Of a stretch of DNA of 34,215 nt, positions 20,221 to 31,559 are shown one piece after another; position 1 is the stretch's first letter, and every line of letters begins with the position of its first letter. The DNA comes from Gamarada debralockiae (Eukaryota; Ascomycota; Leotiomycetes; Helotiales; Hyphodiscaceae). The translations under genes and the position numbers were made by a program. The DNA lies in the NCBI GenBank assembly GCA_002803225.1, contig NXFV01000227.1, positions 1-34,215 on the forward strand. Reading direction: 5' to 3'. The notes under the pieces were generated by a model. The model had not been told where the DNA came from, ran no database searches, and worked only from the letters and a program-made list of their open reading frames with translations.

Positions 20221-20717
20221 CGCCATGTTTCACCAAGGCAATTCTGCACATAGTAATACCTCAAACTCGCTCCACTTAGTTCGTCACCTCACCCATCCCG
20301 CATGGCTTTCTATCTCTGTCGCAAAGTGTCTCGGCCAGATTTTGGTTAGGATGAGATTTATCCGATATTTTCGTAGCACTAGCCGAGTCGGCAGTGGAAT
20401 CACTGAAACTATTTGAACGATGGAAGTGCCATCCCAGATATCCGATCTCGGATCCTGAAATCCCAGTCATTTGAACTATTTGAGCGACTGAAGGTTTTGG
20501 GTTTCGCTTCTTTGCTTCACGTGATGCTATTGCCGACCACAAACTGATTTCAAAACCCTTCAAGGTTCAAGAAAGATTACACCGAACCCACCATAAGCTC
20601 ACCTCCCCAATAACGTCCTCTGTCAGTCGCGAGTCTCCGCAAGAACGAACCCTTCCAACACACCAAAACTTCGCGAGCACGCCAGCCTCGATCAAGCGTG
20701 AGTCTATCAACGGCAAA

Positions 20718-21709
20718 ATGGACGCTCCGTCGGCACCATCTTCCTCGAAGGGACCAAAGCGCAACCTTTCTGCAACTACAACTCCGGTGGCAAAGAAATT
20801 CAAGGGCGAGTCCTATTATGACAACGTCGACCATCTTCTCGAGAAAGAGACTTCTCCCCTTTATAAGGATGAGACCCCTCTCAAGGTATTTCAACCTTTA
20901 AACACATCATTAGGACTTCACTAATTTCTGAGTAGATGATTCTCGAGCATCGGACCGCCCAAAGCACCCTCGCTGCTTTGCCCAACGGCAACCAATTGCA
21001 AAACGCCGACTGTGATGCTTTTGCTAGCGCTGCTGCTGCATTCAAGGAAGACGGCCGCGAAGGAAGACACGATGAAGAATGGGTGAAGCAGGCCCAAGTG
21101 GCATCGAAGAGAAGACAAGCTGGAGGTTTTGATGATTACAATGATGAGATATTCAAGAAGCATTGGGCTACCGAGTCGCGCGAGCTGTCCGACGACGAGG
21201 GTGGAAAGGACGACAAGAGTTCCTGCAACGACAGCGACAAGACCATCCGCAAGCGTGATGAATTCGATGGCGATGGTGGGGCGGGGACATCAGGTGGAAA
21301 GGTCCCTGGATTTGATCCGACATCTTCTATGACTAGTAACGGCCACGGCAACGGCAACACCAAGCATAGTGGTTCTTCTTCATCGTACGGTAACGGCTAC
21401 GGCAACTCCTCCAACACTGCCTCTGATTCGAAGTACGGAACCACCAAGTGCGGAAACGCTTCAAGCGCCGTTCACAACCACAAGATCAGCACGACCCGCA
21501 AGTACGATCCCAACTATGGTCCAGACGCTCTGATTACTCCTCCAGTCAAAGGTTACGATTGGAACTTTGGTCTGATCAATTTAGCTATCATTGGCTTACG
21601 CGTGGGGGCTAATTCAACTCTTATTACTCCCGCTAAACCTGAGTTCGAAGATTGGCCTGGTCGAGGATACTGTGACAATCCAAACTCTATTTACCCCGAG
21701 CTTGTCTGA
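20718..21709 (+). CDS. Low-complexity, probably disordered protein, two exons
   Basis: The ATG at 20718 (GGCAAAATGGAC) starts exon 1, which ends at 20885 (TPLK). A 50-nt intron (20886-20935, GTATTT, CTAAT branch, GAGTAG acceptor) leads in phase 0 to exon 2, ending with a TGA at 21707-21709. The product is 313 aa. The N-terminus is basic and Ser/Pro-rich (SSSKGPKRNLSATTTP, VAKKFKG, a possible nuclear signal). A helical, charged middle follows (EEWVKQAQVASKRRQ), then a Ser/Gly/Asn-rich tract (GHGNGNTKHSGSSSSYGNGY). The conserved-looking C-terminus contains DPNYGPDALITPPVKGYDW and FEDWPGRGYCDNP. No known domain is visible and the function is unknown. Intact reading and good splice sites support a real gene. 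Confidence 0.72.
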
Positions 21710-23553
21710 TTCCCTTTTTTCCCACCTCCTCCCGCTCAATGTGCTACTTCATGTGAGCTATTGACATCACTTCATATTTCACTTTGTGCCACGATCATGA
21801 TCCATTATTGATGGTCCATTTTCTCATCGGCAACGATGATTGATTAACCTCCTAGTGAGGGTGGAAGATTCAATACGATTCAACGATTCATATTTCCTTA
21901 TTTACACCAGCCAGCGAATACCCCATGTATTAGATTAGACAAATTGATGATCCTCCAGATTTAACATGTTCATTTGATTCGAGTGATTGTGATCCCAGAG
22001 TTTTAATCTCTCAACAGGTCCAGCGATTCCAAATATCCCTGTCCGAATTTGAATCGTTCAAATGGTGTGAACGATTGAGATTCCCGGACTGCGGATTGAA
22101 TCCGGGTTGGAACTTCAGTCGTTCATGGACTCCCAGCGATTCAAACTCAGACACAATCCAGGTTTCCCACCCCTTCATATACATACAGCCGTTCTCGAAT
22201 TCGATCTATTGGGTTTGCTAACCGATGTTGGATCCCTAGCACGCACCATCCTTCAGCAATTCAAATGCCCATGACTCCAGGATTGAAATTTTAGACATGA
22301 AACCCAGAGAGGCGGGACTTTTTTCAATTGATCACAGGGCGTCGGCTATTGAAAAGAGCCAGGAATCAAGAAGTAACGCCGTCCAATGAAGTGAGATCTT
22401 GAGAATATCTATATAGCAAACGTTTAGCTTACTCCAATTATTCAAAGTGTCCTGCTTGCAACTCCTCGAATTTGCTGCTAACTTCACTTCGATCGTCCAA
22501 AAAAGCTCAACGGTTCCAATCGGCGGCTGCTGTTGCAATGATTGGTCGCACTCTTCACCCACTGCAACACGACATTTCAGGCGTGTCACTGAAAACGCCA
22601 CACACCCCCACCTCTCCTCCACTCCAAGTCGCAGCAGGAGCTAATCCACCTATTTGCGCGGCTGGTTTAGAATAATGGCGTTAACAATCAGCGCTGGGCA
22701 GTTACACATCTGAAGTCCCGCCCTTCGTGTTCTTTGAGCAGGGGAGCCAGTTACGAGATCTTTCGCACTTGCCAAGGAGCAATTTGATGTCTTTTGAATA
22801 GCCAAGGGAGTATCCTAGATGGCACAGCTAATTACATCAAACCGATGCTGCTACTGAAATTATGTCTCAATATGGCTTCAGACTGCTCATAATTTGGTCG
22901 AGTTGGGTCCATCTCTATGTTTATTAGCAAAGTCTATGTAACTCATCGTTTTGAGGTTTTATATTGTGTCTCACTTTTCACGCCACACGGCTAGTCCTTA
23001 CCAAAAGTACCGACCCAGTCAGAAATGAGTGTCTTGTTTTTCCATATAAGCAAAGGTATCAGTGACAGTAGGCTGTCTTTATTGGACGAGCATTGGGCCA
23101 GAGGATTTCATAATTGTCATGGGAAGCTCGGTTTAAATTTCATAATAGTTCCTTTGTCCAAATCCCACGTCCCATATTTCAGCTCCCTGGCACGTGAAAA
23201 AGAGGGAAGTCCATTACAAGAATTCTGGACGTCCCAACTTTTCCAGGCGGAAACAGCTGATCAAGTCTAATTTCCGCACTCCCCTCTGTTCCTTGATATT
23301 TGAGCAATCTCCAGCATGGATGCAAAGCAAGTCCGAGTCTCGGAACCTTTCCCATGAAGCCCAAAGCACCCCATAAAAATTGTTGTTCTTGTTGTCCAGT
23401 CCCCAAGCCCCTGAATTCTTTTTTCCAATGATGCAGCACTTAGGTAACAGGTTTATCATTCTTGCTCTTCCAGGTCCTCCTTCCCCCAATTTATGGATTC
23501 GAATCCTTGACCGTCATAAAGCCACGAATACAACCCAAGAAGGAATACAAGGC
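21710..23553. other. Gene-free region with GATTC-rich hairpins
   Basis: No coding signal rises above short frames. Between about 21865 and 22160 GATTCAA/TTGAATC motifs recur and form hairpins, listed separately. The rest is the intergenic space downstream of the ArgRS gene on the minus strand. Confidence 0.5.
22052..22104. repeat. Hairpin cluster with GATTC motifs
   Basis: AATCGTTCA (22052-22060) and TGAACGATT (22068-22076) are perfect 9-bp inverted arms around a 7-base loop. CGGATTGAATCCG (22092-22104) is a second perfect inverted repeat, itself nested between CCGGA and TCCGG. The surrounding 300 bp repeats GATTCAA several times. It may be a decayed small transposable element. Confidence 0.5.
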
Positions 23554-25504
23554 TTACTCCACAACAGGAGTGATCCCAAGCAACTTCATTCCATTTTCCA
23601 GCACTGTTCGCGTGGCCTCGTACAACATGAGTTGAGCAGGAGTTGCAACAGTCTCGTCCTGCCTTTCGTTCAAACAAAGTGACAACTGTCCAGTGACACT
23701 GAAAAGATATGCCAAAACTGGAGCCGACTCCAACGATTTGTACGCTCCATGAGTAACGTCGGGGAACTGGATCAGGAGACGGAGGAGGTCGGTTTGATTC
23801 TGCTCCTTGAGAGAGGAAAGTTCATCATCAGAGATATCAGTACGACTGGAACTGGCCTTGAGAGCGGAACACAGCCGTGCGTACCAGTATTGTAGATCTG
23901 GGCCAGTGCCAGGCTCGAAGGAGGTCACCTGATTGATGTCAAAGGCGTGATCATTTGCCCTTCTGGTAGATAGTTCCTGGGTCAGGAGAGCCGTGATTGC
24001 AAGTGCTTCAGCTGCTCCTTTTGTATCACCAAAGAGAACAGCTTTCTCGGGATACTCCTTCAGCGACTCTTGCATGGCGTTTTGGTATGGACTGAAAATT
24101 TCGCCCAGCATATGCCCGTGGCCCACATTTTTCGACATTTGGGGCGCTTCGCTGAAGTGGACATGTTGCAGCTTGTTGGCGAGATCGGACATATCCATGA
24201 GTTCCAAGATCTTGAAGAGTCGCAAGAAGTGAATAGTATGTTGATCTGAGGCAACGACGTAGATCATCTTGTCAAACGAGTACTTCCTTGAACGCTCCAA
24301 AACAGCAGCAAGATCCCTGAGCAGGTAAGTGCTGCCTCCTGTACGGTCTCGAATAATCGCCATGCCTGCTCCTTTCTTTGCATGTTTCTTCAAGTCAATT
24401 GTCCAAGCACCTCCTATTTCCTCAACCAGTCCTTTATTCTTCAGAACTTCCTCGACCTCAACCATGGTCTTCGGATCAGCTTGCGATTCTCCAGAGTACT
24501 CGTCGAAATTGATGTTCAATTGAGCGTAAAATTTGGTGTAATTGTCAATACTGACATCGCGAACACGTTTCCAGAATGCAAGAGCCTTCTCTTCACCATC
24601 TTCCATTCTCTTGAAAAATGCGTTGCGTTCCGCGAACAGTCCATGCGCCTCAATATCCGCCGTATCTCCTCCTTCATCTCGAGCTTTCCTGCTGTTCGCT
24701 TGTTCAGGCATGAACAGCTCGTTTATTTTGTTGTAAACGTCAAGGAGATGGGTAGCAGGGTCGGTCTTGAACAGTTCTTCTGAGCCAAATTTCTCCCATC
24801 CGATACCCAACAATGCAATCGGCTTGCCCCAGTCACCCAAATAGTTCACTCTAACAACTTCCCAACCCATCGTCTCATATAAATTGCCAATATAGGCACC
24901 GACAATGGTACTCCGGAGATGCTTCCCCTGGAACTCGCTGGCGACGTTTGGGGACGAAAACTCGACTACCACCTTTTGACGGCCGAGTTCAGCTGAAGAG
25001 GGATCGCGAAGTCCAATTGAGACATCTCGTCCATATGACTCCTTACGATCGTTGATATAAGGAAGCAAGAGACGTGGAAGTGTCTGCGGCTTGAACATGA
25101 TCCGAAGATGGACACCCTCTGGAAATGGGAGGATGAAGAGCGGGCATTCTGGAAACTAATATAGCTGGTTAGATATTTATTGTATGGAACAAAAAATCCT
25201 CATAGACAGGGGAGCAAACTCTTTTTATGAGATCAAAAGCAAGGACATCGGGGTCGGCGCCGTGGCTTAGCTTCGGGAGTATAACCGCCAGATCTCCGTT
25301 GTTAATGTCGCCAGGCCATTGGATGGACTTGTAAGCGTTCACTGCATCACTCTCCACAAGGCTGAGGAGAATATCTGCTAAGTATGTGCGGCCGATGTCC
25401 AGAGGCTTGGTCAATACATCCGCTGCGGAGAAGTGTGGGAGGGGAATCTTCAGCCCCAAGCCTCCGAGAAGTGCCTCGAGGCCGGTAAGGGTCAGTGTCG
25501 CCAT
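23554..25504 (-). CDS. Arginyl-tRNA synthetase, two exons
   Basis: Class I aminoacyl-tRNA synthetase that charges tRNA-Arg; no mitochondrial presequence is evident, so it is probably cytosolic. Exons are 25504-25220 and 25155-23554, with a 64-nt intron (GTTTGC...TATTAG) in phase 0. The product is 628 aa, a normal length. The N-terminal domain starts MATLTLTGLEALLGGLG and includes SIQWPGDINNGDLAVILPKL. The signature region is EFSSPNV followed by FQGKHLRST (about 170-178), in place of the common HxGH. NYLGDWGK follows. The KMSKS region is QMSKNVGHG (around 435). The C-terminal anticodon-binding domain has DLQYWYARLCSALK and ends YEATRTVLENGMKLLGITP. The GKH form of the first motif is, to my recollection, common in filamentous fungi, but the second motif looks unusual. 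I leave the symbol blank because a paralog is possible. Confidence 0.92.
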
Positions 25505-26110
25505 ATATTTAGGATAAAAATTTGACGTTGGTGACTTTCAGGCTCGAAATTACAGCTCGATATTGTGAGACCTTCTTGAGGGTGTAGGTGTTGTGGGAGT
25601 CTGAAGCGATGTAGATGTTCGTTGGAGTGACAAGCAAGTTGTCTGATGTCGTACCTTCCAGCGGCTGAGAGTATTGCAGGAAATCTGTTAATTGAATGCG
25701 CAATGTCTTCCCGAAAGGCCTGTCTGCTGACAACGTTCAATCTTGGAATTCGTTACGTTGGGCAGCATGTGGTTTAGTATCCAGCCTCGTGGGTGAGTCG
25801 TGGTCCACGCGGATTGGCAGGCTCTCCTGCAGGCTTGCAAGCCGCTCCCAATCAGAACCCACGCCCACCACCTTCCAGTTATATCTCTCAGATAAAATAG
25901 AATTTATTGGACGGAGTATCTTCTCATTGGATTTGACGAGTTTCTACCTCCGAGGTTTACAAGAAATTGATTCGTGTTGCGAACCGACTTGCATGGGATC
26001 AACAAATCAACCAAGCAACCGATCACATCTCCAACGACAACACATCGAAAGACTGCGGAACAAATATAGGGCTGGCATTAATGCGGCTCAAAATCGTGGA
26101 CTAGTAAGCC
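25505..26110. other. No supportable gene; shared 5'/3' flank
   Basis: This lies between the ArgRS start and the 3' end of the CorA-like gene. Short frames without motifs are seen on both strands. Confidence 0.5.
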
Positions 26111-28280
26111 TTACACTTCGAGGACTTCCATTTCCACGCTGTTAGGGGGCCTGTCGGCATTATTGGATACTCTTCTTGTGATCAGCCTGCCATAGGCAGT
26201 CACGTGCACCTGCCATTGTCTAATCCATGCAGTGATTTTTGTCCGCCACAAGGGTCCGCGTGGCAGGGCACCGAGAACGACAAGCAGCAACTTCACCACA
26301 GCCATAGTGACGAAAATGGTAATAGTGAAGGATTTGCAGTCAAGCGTGAAAGGTACAACCGTTTTAGGCATGGAGAAATAGCCGATGGTAATTACAACAG
26401 GTGATAGGATCTGCAGGAAATTAGCAATGTCGAAGGAATTCCGTTCGAGGGGAGCAAACCAAAACGGTAAGTTCGGTAGCGAATCCGCTTTGCTGTAGAG
26501 ATTCATTGCCTTCGAGAGTCAAGCGGAGTTGAAGCTATAGGTGTCATCAGCACTGTTTCCCTGAGAGAAAAATGAATTAAAAGAAATGAAAAGGCTCTGA
26601 CTCACTGCTTCAGCATAATCACGGCAGGATTTTTCCAAGAGAAGCAATGTTTGTTGAAGGCCTTCCAGGCTCTCAAATATCTCATTGATGGCACGAAGCG
26701 ACAGGCGATAACGAGACTGTGCGCTGTCGGGGAGGGAATCGACTGTAGAAAAGTAGCCAATATCTCCATTGGAAGAGTTGAAGCTCCCCCAAGCCTTAAT
26801 TGATTTTGAAAGGACTTCTAGCAGCAGGCTCAGGAGCTTCATAGTTTGCTGTGTCCAGTCGAATGTCATCTTTGCATCTTGAGTTCGGTGTCCTGTATTT
26901 TCGGAGTGCTGGGATAATGTAGAATAATGCCGACTTCTCTGATTGAATTGTTAATAACCACGGGCTTCATCCTTGACTGGAGAGAAGGAAAGCCGAAACA
27001 TACATATCGCCTGATACTGCGTTCCACCGTCCGTACGAGATATTCCCACTCCTTTAGCACCGGAGCCATTCGAATTTCAACGATCATTAGGAAGTATTCT
27101 CTTGGGTCCCAAATCGGGAGATTTGCGTCCAGTCTGCCATTCAGAGCGATTGGATCCTCATGAACTCCTTCGTAGGAAAAGCTGTTATTTGCCAAGTCTT
27201 CGCCATCAAACTCAGTGTCCACAAAAGCATATCCAACCCACCGCCCGTTCTCCGCACCACATATGACAAATGAGATCTGCGCTTCATGCACCCCATACAG
27301 TCCCTGTTCCTGTGGATTGGGTGGCTGTATCTTTAGGAACGTCAGATCTGTCCATTGCCTTGGTGGACTGCCTTTTCGTCTTTTGGGTTGAGACTCCTCC
27401 GGGGGAGATATTCTCAATGCGAAGTAGGGAATATGAAACTCCAACTGGAAGATGGGATATTCTCTATGCTAGAACAGAATGTAAGCTCATAACTAGCAAA
27501 AGCCAACATTCAATCTCAGGTCATCAATTTGATGTCACATGGCTTTCTGTACTTACGGGAATTTTGACCCTGATCGATGTTTGAAGTGCCAAGTATTTCC
27601 AAATAGCATCTCTTAGCACTGAAACTTGGTGAAATGACGCGGTCTCTGCAAGAGCAAGGATCTCGTATGGGCCAGGATTTGCGATATATCTGCGGAGGAT
27701 GTTAGCGAAGGTCTGAACGTCACCCAGACAGGAGGCTGCCCTTACATCAGGCGCCTGTCCGCATCGGGTGTATCTGCAAGGCCGTAGCGCTGACACCAGG
27801 ATGATTAGCCTCGAGGTCTCTCAGATAAAAATCATGCTTGTCCCATACCTGTACTTTCAAGGATCGGTAAAGTGTAGTTACACTAAGCGGATTTTTGTAT
27901 TCCCTCACAGATTGTTTGCTACTCAGCCGGGTAGAGCTCCTGTCGTCAAGCCAAGCGGCCCGTCGTCCTCCCGAGGTAGCGGCACCTGACCTTAGACCCT
28001 CTAGGTATACATATTGACAGTACTCTTGAACTTCTTCGACTTGACAAGATGGCACTGAACTTTCAGAATCTGCCAAGAAGATGCCAATGTCATCGCCGAT
28101 GGCATCGATTTCTCTCTTGGACTCAACCCAGGACCCATCCTCCTTGAAATTTCGGTTCTCTGAAAAGACCGGGTTCCATTCTTTGGCATAGCAGTCGGAA
28201 AGAGGACTTCCCCTTCCACCAGCCTTTGCTCTCCGAGGACGCGTGGACCGCGATATTCTCCGCACTTGAACTTTTGGCAT
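26111..28280 (-). CDS. CorA-like fungal membrane protein, seven exons
   Basis: Member of a large fungal family often annotated as CorA/ZntB-like; transport has not been shown and no GMN motif is visible. Exons are 28280-27849, 27789-27746, 27689-27557, 27468-27004, 26869-26606, 26534-26460 and 26410-26111. All phases fit and give 570 aa. Key junctions: SLKVQ joins RYGLADTPDADRRL across a 59-nt GTATGG intron with a CTAAT branch, then IYIANPGPYEILALAETASF, VKIP, HREYPIFQLEFHIPYF, ERSIRRY, MTFDWTQQTMKLL, AEA, LQLRLTLEGNESL and ILSPVVITIGYF. The long cytosolic part carries the VGYAFVDTEFDGEDL and WDPREYFLMIVEIRMA segments and a coiled LRAINEIFESLEGLQQTL helix. Two membrane helices follow (about 473-495 and 500-522). 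The start ATG at 28280 gives MPKVQVRRIS; an earlier in-frame TTG at 28319 is not used. Confidence 0.85.
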
Positions 28281-28821
28281 ACTTATTTGTTCTTGTTGGA
28301 AGCGGGGGTACAAAACCAAGCTCCTGCTCTGTAATACAGTAGCATCCTCACTGAGGTTGTTACTCAGAGGTGTTAGAATGCCTAGCTAACTGCAATGTAC
28401 GTTGTTGCACAACGGTCACTTTGTCTGTAATGGTCAGAATGGTCATGATGAGTAGAGCCGGGGGTGACTCACGTTCGTAGCGGATAGTAGGAAAGAATAC
28501 ATGGTAAGAGCAGAGTGTTGGAAACAAACACTGGTTCCGCATGATGGGGCATGGAGCTTCATTCCCGAAGTTGGAACCTTTGAGATAGAAGTAACTGATT
28601 CTCGTAGCAGAACAGGAGCTGAATATGTGCTCGGGTTTCGTCTGGCCATCCATAACCTTTGAAGGAAATGAAAAAGGTCACGATGACTGTTTGAAAGGAC
28701 TTTACTTGCTCTCGTTCCCGATTATTGACACGTCGATCATATTGTCCATTTAGCCTATCAAATCCGAGCCTTTTTTTTACCAGGCCTCCTCTCATACACC
28801 CTTGTAATTTCGCGCGTCGCC
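28281..28821. other. No supportable gene; 5' flank of the CorA-like gene
   Basis: Two minus-strand frames (28653-28360 and 28795-28559) start with ATG or an alternative codon but show no motif. They may belong to the 5' leader. Confidence 0.45.
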
Positions 28822-29290
28822 GTCTATTCCCTTGATCTAGTCCAACAGCTTATCAAACTGAACTTTTGTGGTCTGGCAGTACGAACATCTTGCAGCCTCG
28901 CATGCAGAGCAGATGTTGACTATGATGTTATACGTGACTGTCCGCACACATACTAACCGGGCGTTTCGTTAGGCTTCAATCGAACTTGTTCTCATTTAAC
29001 CAATCCACTCACACATTACCAGACGGTCACATACTTCTTCTTCGGTCCCTAGAGCAGCATTAGCACGATGATCCAGTAATGGCCTTCAAAAAAGGTAGGG
29101 CTAGCCAGCTACCAGGTTAGGAGGTTGGGCGCCAACGCATCAGATTCTGCATGACTTATTTCGACAAGGTTCAATGGCTGCACAAATGTCATACAGAGGG
29201 TGCTATGCCTTCGATTGTCGTTCGTTGTTAAGAGAAACAGGGTCGACACACATGTTGGATAGTTGATACCATCAGCTCCTGACGCGCTCG
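28822..29290 (-). pseudogene. Decayed copy A of a small Cys-rich (zinc-ribbon-like) gene
   Basis: On the minus strand the order is a decayed first exon, a GT...AG-like gap ending CTGCTCTAG, then PKKKYVTVW directly followed by TAA where copy B has CAG. Further on lies NICSACEAARCSYCQTTKVQ and a stop. Copy B at 33040-33600 shows the same order with fewer lesions. Two CxxC pairs around ARCxYC suggest a small metal-binding knuckle of a kind common in fungal genomes. This copy cannot make the full protein. Confidence 0.6.
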
Positions 29291-29463
29291 AGGCGGCAGA
29301 GGAGGTTACACAAGCGTTAGGATGGTGCAGCATAACAGCAACATAAAACCGAATTATTTTTATGATCGCCTGTAGGAATGTGCAGTTCCGAAATGGCGAG
29401 AAACATACGGACTCACTCAGCAATTCCGCGTGAAGCTAAACGCGAGCATAGGCCCACACTAAC

Positions 29464-29687
29464 CTCTCCGGGAATAGCTCCCCACGAAGCTTCAACTATC
29501 GCATTGTCAGCCACCCCTTCCTGTTAGACGGAACAATGCACAGAATAGTCAGAAGACAGGAATTGGGTTTGTTCAAGGTGACTGATCGGCCCGCCGATGA
29601 TGAGTGCGGGGTGCTGGAGATCTGAAGAGCATCTTCGACTGATTTGAGCTCAGTCATTTTTCGGGCGACTCTACGTACTTCAACCAT
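29464..29687 (-). other. Exon-like segments, unidentified
   Basis: The ATG at 29687 opens MVEVRRVARKMTELKSVEDA. After a possible intron ending TCTAACAG (29521) the segment EGVADNAIVEASWGAIPGE reads in frame to a GTTAGT donor at 29463. This could be the 5' part of a gene whose remaining exons lie in the decayed copy A, but no junction beyond that can be fixed. Confidence 0.25.
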
Positions 29688-29689
29688 TA

Positions 29690-30376
29690 CAGGCCCACCG
29701 ATCTCTACGAGAACCCGGTATATACAATGAGATATTGATCGGCAAAACTGTAAATACGACGGATTGCGACTTCAAACAAAAACAAGATAGAAGCAGGCTC
29801 ATCCTAAGTATCAGAAAAGGGGATGTCGGCTAGGCACGATGCTGAAGCAGTGCAAAGGATGCGAGCCTTCGGGCTACGAATTCAACAAGCGCTCGAATCC
29901 GTTGCTTTTGATGCCAGTCTCCTTCCCACAACACGTTTGACGGCAACGATGTGTTCTTGCTTGCAAGAAACCCGCGTTCGAGGGCGCCACATCCGTGAAA
30001 GGAGTCACTGTCAATAGTGACAAGGTGAGATCTCCGGTCTTGTGTATCACAATGCGATCATGAGGGTCAAGCTAGGCAGTATGCACCTTCAAATATGCCA
30101 ACGAAAATCGAACGGCGATGGCGTTGGGAAGGCTTCGACTGTTAAATACTTTCCGACAGAACGATTTCGTGCAATAAATAGGTGTCATAATTTGCTCTAT
30201 AGTTAAAGATTTTGATAACTATTAGCTGTATTGATTGGATGAAGGGGTTTTGTACTTGTCATGAGGATGTCTTTTCAAACTCAGTGCGGTATGAAGTGCT
30301 GCTTTAAGAACTCAATTGGAAAAGAAGCCTTTCATAAAGCTGCGTCGCAATTCGTTCCCGAAGCCCATCAAGCTAG
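29690..30376. other. No supportable gene
   Basis: Short frames only, for example plus 29823-30017 (64 codons, no motif). Nothing is recognised. Confidence 0.45.
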
Positions 30377-30950
30377 TCATTCGAGTATGACTGCTGCCAC
30401 TGTCAAGTTCCACTGGTGATTTCCTCCACTAGCTCCACTGCATGCTACCCGAGACAGAACAGGGAAAATGAGGCGGTAATTTGGAATTTGCTCTCGCCAG
30501 ATGTAAGGAGTGGCCTCCATTGAGAACCCAAAGACACTATCGATTTGAGGGCGGCAATCTACAGCAATGTGGATGAGAACCCTCATATTTGCGCCAAATA
30601 TTTGTCAATAACGTGATCGATGGGTTTGACAATTTGCGATACCTCTGAAGGTGAAGGGTTTCAAATCGACACGAACTCTGAACATATCCTTTGGTATAAC
30701 TTCCATGTCTTGGGCAATGGCCTTCACAATGGGGTCCTGAATGAGCGCAGCCAGCAAGTCGTCTGATAGTGAGGCCTTGAATTCCGAGAAGACTGATGTT
30801 GCGTCCAACGGCGTGCAAATGCGTGTGCTAAGGGGAGCTTCGGCGAGATGGGGGACTCATCTGCAAAGCTGACTGTACACCCATACCTCCCCACTAAACT
30901 GTACGTTGACTTTACTGGGTTTTGTTGAATCGGTTGAGGACTCATGAAAA
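30377..30950 (-). pseudogene. Unidentified coding relic in two frames
   Basis: From MSPQPIQQNPVKSTYSLVGR the frame runs to SPISPKLPLAHA near 30825. The good reading then moves to another frame: TPLDATSVFSEFKASLSDDL, then PIVKAIAQDMEVIPKDMFRV and DLKPFTFR. A third segment (VLIHIAVDCRPQIDSVFGFS) follows at 30586. A frameshift plus a possible intron at GTATCG would explain this. It directly follows the stop-riddled relic upstream. No family is recognised. Confidence 0.35.
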
Positions 30951-31497
30951 TCAATCCAGGTTGAAGAAATGTTTGTCGACCCCTAAGCTCTGGAACCTTG
31001 GATGGGCAACATTCAAATCTAGCAAAATCGATGCGAGCGCCGAATGTCTGTCTGATGTAGGCACCATCTGAATCTGATTGAATGGCCGTTTTCGATGGGT
31101 ATCTTCCACGGAACTCTAATAATAATCAATCCAAATGTCCTCCCTGTCTTGGGGGTCTCCAATAAAGCCTCAGATGCTGTAAGATCCGTCGACGGTGTTT
31201 TGATCGTGCCGCATGTGATATTTTTAGGAGTTCAGATTCCTTCATTCTAGCGTCTGGCCATCGGAAATGGATGGGATATCATATGTATTCGTGGACGGAT
31301 CGAAATTTGGAGATTTCCAAGCACAATGTGTTTTGCAATCGGATTCAACTCTTCCGTATCACACCACCGCATTTTGAACAGCCTGGCGAGAGAGCTTGGT
31401 GGCCCAGAGTTCTTGGATAACACCCAAGCGTCCAAAACCATGGCCGGCCAAAATTTCTTGAAAGCTAACACCCAGCTTATGTATTTTTGCCGATAGC
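30951..31497 (-). pseudogene. Stop-riddled single-frame relic, unidentified
   Basis: One minus frame of about 180 codons keeps a protein-like reading across five internal stops: VSFQEILAGHGFGRLGVIQE, RQAVQNAVV (TGA), GRVESDCKTHCAWKSPNF, ISDGQTLE (TGA), RNLNS (TAA), NTVDGSYSI (TGA), GFIGDPQDREDIWIDYY (TAG) and PTSDRHSALASILLDLNVAH. Substitution-only decay with no indel is what RIP would give. Competing frames are open here too (31777-31247 and 31120-30820), so the choice of frame is inference. Confidence 0.35.
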
Positions 31498-31559
31498 TAG
31501 TTGGCTCCCGATTATTGCAATTCGGATGATTTCCCCCCAGTTTGTATGGTTGAGTGGAA

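Noticed and set aside
23490..23505. GGATTCGAATCC, resembling a tRNA B box
   Set aside because: It is a chance palindrome with no A box or cloverleaf around it.
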